Positions 12,128-21,453 of a stretch of 64,000 bases of DNA are shown in pieces. Under the pieces are notes generated by a model. The model ran no database searches, was not told the origin of the DNA, and saw nothing but the letters and a program-made list of their open reading frames with translations. Every line of letters begins with the position of its first letter. Position 1 is the first letter of the stretch. Both the position numbers and the translations under genes were made by a program. Origin of the DNA: Oscheius tipulae (lineage: Eukaryota; Nematoda; Chromadorea; Rhabditida; Rhabditidae); contig JASJZH010000004.1 in assembly GCA_037178975.1 (NCBI GenBank), positions 8,432,001-8,496,000 of the forward strand, read 5' to 3'.

Positions 12128-13718
12128 TCACCTACTACCTACAGACTGTACATGCTCGTGTTGTGACATGTCGTAGGGATGGGTCGGAGGTGTGTCCATT
12201 TCTGGATCTTCCACCTCGTGGTGCTGAAAATGCCCAATTGCAAAATCTTTCTGGTATCCCACATGATTCCTTTTCATTCTCTCAGCATTCTCCTTATCCT
12301 CGCCATCTCCAAGATACTCTAGGCCGTCGAAACTTCCGTCCGAGTCCTCGTCGTCGGGGAGAGCCTGAAAATCGGGACCATCAGATAACGGGCAGCAGAC
12401 AGATAGAGAGATAGTCAAATTACGGTCAATCGGATTTAGAGTAGAGATCATATCGGGTGACGAAGTGTGGAAACGCTTTGTGGGAAAAATCTGGGTCTCG
12501 GATCGTCGGTCTAGCGTACGCAATTGTTTCAGTGTTTGGTTGGGAAAAAAGGGATCGAGGGTGTTACCAAGTATGAAGTTAGACTGAAGTTTAAATTTTG
12601 AAATAGCCGGGTTTGATTAACAGTTTTCGTTCAAGTAGTAACACGTTAATAAGTGAGTAACACTGCACAAACTGTGCGCTAGCTTCTTCAAGCACATTCT
12701 AGTGGCCTACCATCGCCGTCGCCGTTTGTGGAAAGAAGGAATTCCGGTCCCAGCACTGCGACACAGAGGGATCGTCACGTCAACACCCATGGTGCGAGGC
12801 CAACTTAACGTCTGTTGGAGGAATGAGGAGATGAGAAGAAGGACAAAACTACCGAATATTCTGGGCTTGGCATGGACGAGGAAGATGAAATGGGCGAGAA
12901 AAGTGGCCGAGATCAAAGAAGATCAGCGACAAGCTCTAGGGAGATGGGAAGATGAGCTGAAGAAAGCCTGATCACGTGGATGCGATAGACAATAGAGGGA
13001 GACGAAGAGTGGGTTCGCGCAAAGTGAGCGGCAAGGAAGCCCTGACATAATAGCAACCCCTTGATTCCGACAATAAATTGTAATTGTAGGGCATTTTACT
13101 CGGTTTCCGGATACTTCCTTTTATAAAGTACTTTCAACAATGTTTGGAAAAACTCACCTCTACATTGGCAGCTCTTTCCCTCATTTCGTGTTCATGGTCA
13201 TGGTTTGCTACGTCGTGAGTTGCCCTCTTGTGAGCCACTAAACTTCATTTTACCCTGTCTAGAAACACACTTGCCATGATCAGCAGACAACAGTTCCAGT
13301 TTGTCCTCTTCGCTGCTCTTGTCCGATCTCTTTTTTCTCGGCCCAACAGTGTGGTTTCGTCTGTTGTGGGTACGATGAAGCGAACCACCTCCGCCTCGCT
13401 TCTCTGCAGTTAGTTCGTCTTCCTCCAACGTTTCTACTCCTTCCTCTTCGTCTTGTATATCCGGATCCGGCCCTCCCAGAAAGTTTTCCTTGTTCATAGC
13501 AGTCTCCCCGTCGTCCCTCTTCTCCTCGGCATCCACTTCGTGAACAGCGGGATGTGTTCCGCCTTGTAGAGCTGAATTTTGATCACTGTGGTCATTATCT
13601 AAACTCCCAATGTCTTGGAAACTCTAAGAAAAATACCATTTTGAAGCGGGGACGTCGGCTTACTGGCAACATTTCCCCAAAATAAGATGATTGTTAGGAA
13701 GAACGCTGTTTCTCTCAT
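12128..13718 (-). CDS. acidic secreted protein of unknown function
   Basis: Family not recognised. Best model: exon 1 13664-13718 encodes a signal peptide (MRETAFFLTIILFWGNVA); exon 2 13275-13598; exon 3 13158-13237; exon 4 12128-12364 ending in TGA; total 231 residues. The mature protein is strongly acidic, with a D/E-rich central part (DIQDEEEGVETLEEDEL), a basic RKKR-type site (VGPRKKRSDKSSEED), a His-rich stretch (ANHDHEHEMRERAAN) and a conserved-looking tail (DFAIGHFQHHEVEDPEMD, THPYD). Exons 2 and 3 join only if intron 2 is a 37-nt GC-AG intron (GCAAGT...TTTAG); no GT donor keeps frame. The exon 1-2 acceptor was chosen by phase (GAGTTTAG) and is less certain than the rest. Intron 3 is 793 nt. 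The RKKR could be a processing site, but that is inference. Confidence 0.6.
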
Positions 13719-14625
13719 CAAGAAACTGAATACTAAAATGTGCAGTAAACTAAACAGTAAAAATTTAGCAAAAGAGAATGAGTGTTCCCGAGAGAGGTTA
13801 CGGGGTGTCACCCCAACATCTATTATCAAAACTGGAAGGTTGGGGCAGCCGTTATTATCCTCAATTATCTCGGTCATTGCGCCAAGTTGTCAATCCTGGG
13901 GATAGGCAATCATAGAGGAAAAAAGTTGGGAATTGTGGGAAAAACATAACTATTGTTATAATGAGGAACACTTTTTAACAGTAGAATGCTTCAGTTTGTG
14001 CCGCAAATAGATAAAGGTTTTGTGAGGATTGGTGAATCCAAAGTTTGCACATTTAGGAATGCCGCTCTCCGCTTGAATCCACATTTTACAACACAATCAA
14101 TCAGTTATCATTCAAACAGTTAATGATTCTGATGCAACTGGTATCTCTACAAAATGACACCACGATCAGTGATCATAACCACATGTCAATCACCTATATC
14201 GGCATCAAAAACCACTTAAACTGACACCGTCATGGCGGTAATAGTCAATTGATTCGTTTCAATGACATTTCAAAAAGAGGGGTCAGATTCATCCTTTCAA
14301 TCATACAACTTTTCTTCAGAGTCTGTTCAGGATAAGTATAGCAATTTCCTGCAAGGTCTACGTGTCTAAAACAGGAATTTCTAGAGCAAGTTTAGCAAGC
14401 ACCTGCGCTTTTAATAAAGCAGCTGAAAGTTAATTTTAGGCATACTGTAGACATAATGAGATATGAAGTCCCTGTACGAACTAGACAGGTGAAAAAATAT
14501 GTCTGGCGTTTCTACAAAAGTGTGTCATGAAGATGGTCTAGCCTATAATGTAAAAATTTGTCAATGTATGCATAAAAAATTCACTATGAACCGACTGAAC
14601 CACGTTTTTTGGGGACCTGTTTATT
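13719..14625. other. intergenic, AT-rich
   Basis: No supportable gene on either strand and no obvious repeat. It separates two divergent families, so receptor promoter elements may lie here, but none is recognisable by eye. Confidence 0.4.
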
Positions 14626-15755
14626 TCAAGGATTTTGTAACGACACTGAAGATGCTACACTAGAGGTCGTGAATAGTCTTCCAAAAACCTTGCTCCTGAG
14701 ATCAGCACTGGTAAATAGGAGACACCACGCAGGAAACAGTGTTGCAAAATCGACGACCCAGACTGAAACGTTGAGTACAATGAAAAGGTTCGGGTAGTAT
14801 TCCCAAACAAACCTCTCAAAGAGTGGACAATCGAATTTGCTCTAGTGTTCCCGGTCAATGTGAAAAGGAAGACAAAGAAAAAGAACGACGAAAGCAAAAT
14901 AGCTGAAACAGAAAAGCCCAGAGTGGTGATTATCAGGTTCCTCTCAGGTTGAAGATTGGCTCGTTTGCGGATTTTCATGACTCTGTGAAGCATGTATGCG
15001 CCCATCACAATAATAATAATGGTGAGGATGCAAAACAAAATTCAAAGGACTTGCGGTGCTGTTACCTAAAACTAAGCTGCTAACAATAAAACAAAGTCAC
15101 ATAAGGCCATCGTTGTTCGGCACCGAGAAAAATGAAGACTGGAATCTTCGGCACTAGAAAACTGTATTGTGCATCACCGTATGTAAATAATAATAGAAGA
15201 TGGGGAAGAAATGGATGAACAGCAAACAACATTTTCAGCTTCTTACCCTGGAAAAAAGAATGAAAAAGGGTGAAATTTGTTCACGAACTAAATATTTTTT
15301 TATGAACGTTTTATTTTATAACTAACCTGTTCATCGTACGAAGCACGAAAGATGACCCAAGCGCGCCAGACAGTAATGGATAGAGTGCAGAAGAAATAAC
15401 TACAGACACCGTAGCCGTAAATATAGTAAAGAAGTTGCATTAAAAATGACGGCTTCATGTAATGTTTTACAAAGAAAGGACACATCTCAGGATATAACAG
15501 AACTCTACTGAACAACTGAGTCGCAGCCCAATAGAGACAGTTCCCGAAACTGAACAAGGCGAACTGGAAGAAAAAGACGGCGTGGAAGTTACTGTCATGC
15601 AGGATTGTGTAGATCAAAAAACATGTTATTGCTATAGTAGGTAGACCATATAGTAAAGGACCAAAGTTGACTAGATAAGAGGTAATAGACCATGGCGGGG
15701 GGCAGTTTGTCAGAATTATGTATTCGTTATTGTCTGTGTCATTTAAGAGAGACAT
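14626..15755 (-). pseudogene. serpentine chemoreceptor (Srg/Srv-like 7TM), apparently broken
   Basis: The first exon (15327-15755, 143 codons) encodes an N-terminal tail and three hydrophobic helices (FGPLLYGLPTIAITCFLIYT and following), ending at a good GTTAGT donor. The second exon (15247 downward) continues in frame (FAVHPFLPHLLLLFTYGDA) but meets TAG near 15090. The frame needed for the next helix (CILTIIIIVMGAYMLHRVM) has a TGA directly upstream and no AG acceptor between. The ERNLIITTLGFS block is followed by a frame change before the last helix and tail (WEYYPNLFIVLNVSVWVVDF, then FPAWCLLFTSADLRSKVFG), ending TGA at 14626. The order of helices and the final CLL..SADLR pattern fit nematode chemoreceptors. 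Three separate interruptions favour a pseudogene over one base-call error; a faulty assembly is the alternative. Confidence 0.6.
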
Positions 15756-16732
15756 GTTGGCTGATAGACGTTGTGCCAGCAGAAATGAAAATAGCTGCCA
15801 GGTGACTTTGACTCGTTTCAGTCTGCGGAGAAAAGAAGTGGTTCTACGAAAAGCAGGTTGATTCTTTAATTTCGGAGAATAGAGCGATAAATTTTCATTC
15901 CGAATGTAGTTGCAAATGTATCGTCAAAGTGGCAAGATAACAACATGAAGAGCTGACGTCGGTGACTATGCCACATTTTACCTGGCTATAGGAATAAACG
16001 TTGCTGTTTTTTTGTTAATTATCACTTACCGACCATACAGAAAAATTATTTTTAACGGCATGAAAAGAATCTTGCCCGGAAGCCAACAAGTTTCTCAAAT
16101 TTCTATTGTTGTTGAACCGAGATAAATGTTTGATTCATCAATTTTCATCCCTATCGTTTCGATGATGTGAAGAGCCGAGTAGGGTCGAAATGTGGTCGTG
16201 TGACTTGAGCATTTATTGAGGATCTAACACTTTGTTTTGGTTTTTATCCTTCCTCTTAGGATTTTAGTTGAAATTGACTGTTGACATTGAACGACATCTA
16301 GCTCTCCTGAGATTATAAAACTGCAAGATGAAAAATTCAAATTAATGCTCTCGTATCCTCATTGCTAGAAATTTATGCAGGTTTTCTCTTCATTCTGCAA
16401 TCTAGTTTGTCGCAAATATAACCTCAATTCGATAGTGTGAACGTTTTCAATTGAATGGCACCTGGTTCTTCTGCGATTAAAATGAGTGCACGCAGAAATA
16501 AATCAAACTAATGTACTCGTACAAGCAATGCTAAAAATAATTATAGTGAACGTTTCTAATAGAACTCCCTCATTAGTCTGAATTCACCACTTCCAACGAG
16601 GAATCTTTCTGCACTTTCAGCTACGTGAGACAGTCCCTTTCTTCCTTCTACGAGTTTACGAAGAAAATTGACTCAAACGAACACATTAACTCGCAGACAT
16701 CAGTTCCCCTTTCCTCAACAGTTTTTTTCTGA
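15756..16732. other. intergenic between divergent receptor genes
   Basis: AT-rich spacer separating the minus-strand and plus-strand receptor loci. No open frame with splice signals. It would contain the promoters of both if either is still expressed. Confidence 0.4.
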
Positions 16733-18518
16733 ATGCACCACCTGATCCGGCTGGCCTGTTTCGTCATCGTTCCTCCACTCTCTGACCTAATTTCCATTGT
16801 GTTCATCTACGTGGTTTTGGCCAAATCTCCCCAAACCATCAAGAACATTAAGCCAATATTGGCCAAAATGGCTGTAGGAAGACAACAAGCTAAATCCTTT
16901 AGTTTTCAGATAATGGATACGTTTATTGTCCACTGCGCATGTCTAGGTCTACTTCCCGACTTTTACTTTCCAATGGCTCTGATCAAAATGAACGGCTTCT
17001 TTCAAAACTTTGGGAAGTGGTCAGGTCATGTGGCTGTAAGTTCAGTGTTCTAAGAAAAAATCAAACTCAGTACATTGTAACTTTCGGAACATTTGGATCT
17101 TCTGTGAGTGCCGTGGGACAGATCGCAATCGTGAGAATGGCTATTGCTTACAAGTTCAACTGGATACTGAAGCTGATGTCGGGAACCAAGTAAATGTTTT
17201 TATAATCGTTGCCCCGGGAAAAAGAAAATTGAATAGATTCGTGTTATCGAGTTCAATCTGACGATTGGAATCAAATCTAGGTGGAAAACAATCTATGTAA
17301 TCTTATCTAGTTCTAAATGCCCACAAGTCTGTATGTGTGTCTGTCTGTCTGTCTAAAGCCCTAATTGCTGTCACAGTTACACAGCAATTATTTGTTGTAA
17401 GTCAAGTCAGTTTGGGAGATGCGTCTGGAAGAAAGTTGCTTCTGCCACGGTAGTTTGACTAGAGCAGTACCTGTCACTAGCCTCAACGGGGTATTTTGAA
17501 AAACTTGTTAGAGAAACTTTCCTGTGTACTTTGTAGTGCTCGTCTGCTCTCAAGAGGCCAGTTCTAAAGTAAGATTCAGAATCAACAGGGAACAAAACCA
17601 CGAGAGTTGTGAAACATAAAATAAGGATTGAAACGACGGTCACTCGTAACACCTTAACACCCAAATCGACTAAAAGCTGTTCTCTTTCTGCGCGCTTCGT
17701 CTTTTTTTTGCATGCTATGAATGCATGAAACTTGCTACTTTGAAGTAGCCTTCGGGTAAATTATGATTCCAGATTTATTGTCAACGAAGCGTTCATGCTC
17801 CTATTTATAGTGATCTTAATGATCGTCGACTCATATCTTGTTATACGACCTATTAGTGTAAGTCTACACTCTTTTTGATTGCAAGAAATGTAAGATGGCT
17901 CCGGAATTGGCTAAGATAGACAATGCAACTGCCATGTTGAGCACACTTATGTTGACCGAAAACGAATGGATTCTGGTTGATAGTCACTCAATTGAAGATC
18001 GTCTAACAGGTAGAAACACAATTTATACTGAAAAACTCTATGCTCAAGTGTCTTTGACGTGTTGCTTTCTCATAATCTACAGCATGTTTATTTACATCCT
18101 GACCTTTTTGACCCATAGGAAAATTTTCAAAGATACTGCCAGCATGTCAAGCGATAATCGATAACTGCAGAAAAGTTTGACCATTTTGCTGGTTTCTCAT
18201 GTGAGCTATCAGTTTGGTCCATCTGTATTTAATCCACTTTCAGACTACACTGCCACTTATTTCCGCTGTAATTCCCTTCATTCTGTTTTCGTTAATGATT
18301 GTCATCTCTTCGAATGTTCGCGAAAGTGCGGATGTTATTAATCAGTACATTATCTACGCCGTCATTGCTCCGTTAATATTCTACCCCTATTCAACAGCCT
18401 CTTGACAATGACATTAATAGCACCTTATAGGAGATTCATAAATGAGAAAGTATCGGATGTTTTGAGAATAAGGCAGCCCAGAAGCTCACCAGAACAAAGC
18501 GTTGTTGTTAGTCGATAA
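16733..18518 (+). pseudogene. serpentine receptor, srh/str-like, interrupted
   Basis: Exons join well at first. ATG 16733 starts a helix-rich segment (LSDLISIVFIYVVLAKSPQT), an in-frame splice leads to IMDTFIVHCACLGLLPDFYF, and a third exon carries TFGTFGSSVSAVGQIAIVRM. After a long intron (about 17194-17778) come FMLLFIVILMIVDSYLVIRP and the exon with EKLYAQVSLTCCFLIIYSMF. The cytoplasmic loop SSDNR is then followed by an in-frame TAA (18162-18164) before LQKSLTILL. The exon TLPLISAVIPFILFSLMIVI ends with a one-base frame change near 18400 before LTMTLIAPYRRF. The Q-T-T-L-P helix and the C-terminal S-T-x-x-L-T-M...YR pattern are typical of srh/str receptors. Two lesions make it a likely recent pseudogene. 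The long intron carries a copy of the dispersed hairpin repeat. Confidence 0.65.
17318..17510 (+). repeat. dispersed hairpin repeat, copy 1
   Basis: Starts with a GTCTGTCTGTCT run, then AAGCC, a perfect 10-bp hairpin (TAATTGCTGT at 17362-17371 against ACAGCAATTA at 17381-17390), then TTGTAAGTCAAGTCAGTTTG, and later CCTCAACGGGG. The same order of blocks recurs at 43.0 kb, 43.2 kb and, inverted, at 39.1 kb. It lies in a long intron of a receptor pseudogene. Confidence 0.7.
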
Positions 18519-19179
18519 ATGAAGATTTTGAACACCTTCTTCAGGAAGAAAGAACAGGCTCTTCAGAGTTAACGGTTCAATTCAGCTTGATGATGTTCCT
18601 GTTCATGTTAACGAGTAGAAGTTACTTCTCTTGCTGTTTTCTACATATTGAATTCCATGAACATGACCAACCCTTACTACAGTAATGATCCCTTCTTACC
18701 TAATATTCCACTCAAGATCATTGCACTCCTATAAATTTTCATTACAAGTCTTCATTTCTACTTGTGTTCGAGTTCAAATCTCCACAGCTGACAAAGGGTT
18801 TTCGAAGCTTCTTGATGTGATGTAAGGTTAATGTTTTCGTGAAACATTTCTTTTCTAGAAATGATATACTTGCTCCGCACGTAGCATTCTTCTGTTACCA
18901 TCGAGCTTTGAGCTAAATTTGTCTACTTTCTCGAAACATCTGTATGGTGCACGTTTTTACTTTTTACTTTTTCCATTTCCTCTTTCGTCAACTGTCGCTA
19001 AAACATCTGGTGGTTTAAAAATTATGACAAAATTGGTCAGAATTGTGTTTCTAACTCGCTGAATTTCATCAAACCTTATTTTAAAGACTAAAGATATATC
19101 CTTCTTGGTCCTCTCCCTAAAGTCAGTGGAACTACAACTTTTATACTGACAAGCCATTCAAGATACTAGGATATGTGAT

Positions 19180-19740
19180 CTTTCTGCTACTGGTTGTAGG
19201 TTTCCATTTCCAGATACTTCACGTGACGAAGGTACTATCGGCCACATATAAAAAGCTGATAGTATTGTATTCTATGTTGTTAGTGAAGAGTTAGTGCAAC
19301 TGGTCACTTTATCTGGCTATCGAACCCTCTAGTTCTACTGCCGTATATAGCTTATCATGGTGCCGACTTCTGACAGACGTTTCACAACTGATACAATTCC
19401 AACTAACAGGAGTTCTCATCTTTTTTACGTGTACCTTTACAAAGTACAGTTCTTGAAAACAAAAAGTTATGCCAAACCCCCCTTCTTACAGCAAATTTCT
19501 GTCGTTGGATCCCTTTTCTACTACAAGATGGATTCAATGCTACCGCCTGATCGCCTGTTCGTGTCTTTTTTTTATGTTTTACTCGTGGATGACTGTTCAG
19601 AAAATACTAAAGGAAAACCTATCACAGATGTCAAAAGCCACAAAGAGACAACACTTGGAATTAATGTCGGCCTTGGGCCTTATCTATGAGCTCAGTGATA
19701 CTTCTCACTGTAGGAACAATTGACGTTGTAGTCGTAGCAC
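19180..19740 (+). pseudogene. serpentine receptor remnant
   Basis: Short hydrophobic open segments in changing frames resemble receptor helices: FLLLVVGFHFQILHVTK near 19205, then a stretch at about 19520-19690 reading IQCYRLIACSCLFFMFYSWM followed by KATKRQHLELMSALGLI. The second matches the helix-5/loop-3 layout of srh-type receptors, where a basic loop precedes helix 6. No start, no continuous frame and no C-terminal tail were found. Upstream sequence from about 18560 holds further broken hydrophobic frames and may belong to the same dead gene. Confidence 0.4.
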
Positions 19741-20252
19741 AAAGCTGGCGAGCAGACTTATGTAACTATCAGCTCAATATTTCTGGATGTATTTGTTGTT
19801 TGAAGAAGATAAACTATTTTTCAAAACATCAGACTAAATTTTTTAAAAGACTACGAATGGATCAGCAGCAAAAAAGCAAAAAACTATGTCTATAAAGTAC
19901 TGTTAGAGTAGGGGGCTTTTTGTGTCCCCTTGGGTGAAGAATTCAGAATTTGTGCGGTTTCTGTTTTGATTTTCGGATACAGAGAGGTTGAGGTTTGTGT
20001 GTTGGAAGTAAAGAGTAGCAAGCATTCGGTTTTGGTTTCCGGTTGGCTTCAACCCGCAAGCAGAAGAGATTGTTGGTATTGGCTAGCACTAAAGTACCTC
20101 CTACTTTTATTCGGTGACTATTCATTACCGGCCACTCTGATTAGCCGGATTACCGCCTATTGTCACTGAAGCAAAGCGTGTCGCTGAGCAACGGCTCTTC
20201 TCAATGTCCTGTCTCTTCTCTGTTTCATATTTTATAAACAGATAGTTTTTTG

Positions 20253-20688
20253 ATGATGGAAGAGACACTAACACACTCACTCTCCAAGCGCAGCTTTCGG
20301 GACCTAGCTCAGAAGATCGTGGACGCTGAAAAGGAGACTAAAGCTTTGGTATTAATCAAATCGACTTTAGATGGAAAAGATTTCAGAAAATGGCAGTAAA
20401 ACGCATAAAAGGGGAACCGCCATCCACAGAACAAGAAATCTCATCCGAAGAGATCATTCACAGGAAAGATTCACAAATCTCCTCTTCAGCTACACACAAA
20501 TCTTCCATAACTGTAAGAGTTTGTACATTCGTCTTTGAATTCAGTTTAAGGGCAAACGAATGCGCTTGGACATCAACAAGATCAAAAAGAACGCATCAGT
20601 TTCTCATGCTGAAGGCTCCTGCAACAGTCATAAGGACTTCAGGGATGTTGTCAAAACTGCTATGGTAAAGTTTTTTCTTTTATTTTGA
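20253..20688 (+). CDS. small basic protein, unknown
   Basis: Three exons join in phase 0: 20253-20348 (MMEETLTHSLSKRSFRDLAQ...), 20387-20512 and 20545-20664, with 38- and 32-nt introns bounded by GTATTA...TTTCAG and GTAAGA...TTCAG. The frame then either reads on to TGA at 20686-20688 or uses the GTAAAG donor at 20665. The product is about 120 residues, charged and Lys/Ser-rich (KGKRMRLDINKIKKNASVSH), with no membrane segment or signal peptide. I do not recognise a family. The 32-nt second intron is at the lower limit of nematode intron size, so this model is tentative. It is convergent with the secreted gene at 20837-21240. Confidence 0.45.
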
Positions 20689-20836
20689 AAAATGTTCAAA
20701 TTCGCTGGCAACCAGTCCCACAAATTGTCAAGTTTCTGTGGAAGAAGAAGCTTGAAGAAAAGAGTTTGTCTCTTGTCAATTTTTAGCTTTTTTTTCGGAA
20801 AAGTATAAGACGAGACAGTCTCGCTTTGTCTTTTCA

Positions 20837-21240
20837 CTATTGATGCTTTGCAGTTAAAAGGTTCGGGGAATAGGATTCTAGCATCATCTGTTGCACTTCG
20901 TCCGTGTCGCAGTCGAACGTAGCAGTCATAGCAGACTTCAGATTGAATGAGCAGGGTACGTCTGTATTGCCCAGGTATCCCTCAGAAGAGTCCTTGCTTA
21001 CTTCTTCCAGTTGCGGTTGGTAAGTGGCCCGGCGGCTCAGTGTTTCACAGTCAAGAGTAGGCTGCTTCTGACTTGGTATTCTTATCTCCTGGTAGCTCGC
21101 TTCCCTCCTGGTAAAATGCGATCCGGAACAATCTTCTACTAGACGAAGAAAAGCGAAAAGCAAAACTGCCGAAACTTGACAGTAGGTGCCATATGAATCA
21201 TACAAGCAAAGGAATCAAGAAATAAAAGCAGCTTTTTCAT
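20837..21240 (-). CDS. small secreted Cys-containing protein, unknown
   Basis: Two exons: 21204-21240 (MKKLLLFLDSFA) and 20837-21138, joined through a 65-nt intron (GTATGATT...CGTCTAG) at phase 1, giving 112 residues and ending TAG. The N-terminus is a short hydrophobic signal-like segment; the remainder is hydrophilic with four cysteines spread through it (EDCSGSHF, LDCETL, VPCSFN, FDCDTD), suggesting two disulphides. No known domain is apparent. The alternative is that the hydrophobic stretch inside the intron (VSAVLLFAFLRLVEDCSG) is the true leader with a non-ATG or missing start; I prefer the spliced model because it supplies an ATG and keeps frame. Confidence 0.5.
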
Positions 21241-21453
21241 GCATATAGGAAAACTGCTGTAACCTTTGATGAGAAAGATATTTCTTCCATCACGGACAGA
21301 CAGGATAAAAGCCCCAGAATCAATGCCAGAAGCCGGATAATAAGAGCCTAGAATCCCCTGTTCGGTTGCCCCGCGCGACGCTTCTTCTTCATATCAAAAG
21401 ACAAATCATTCGGTCTGACTTCCTTACCATCCCTTTACTGCCTCCCTCTTAAA

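Noticed and set aside
12702-12971. 89-codon plus-strand open frame (Arg/Lys-rich)
   Set aside because: Lies inside an intron of the minus-strand acidic secreted gene; composition is biased and no flanking exon could be joined. A nested gene is possible but unsupported.
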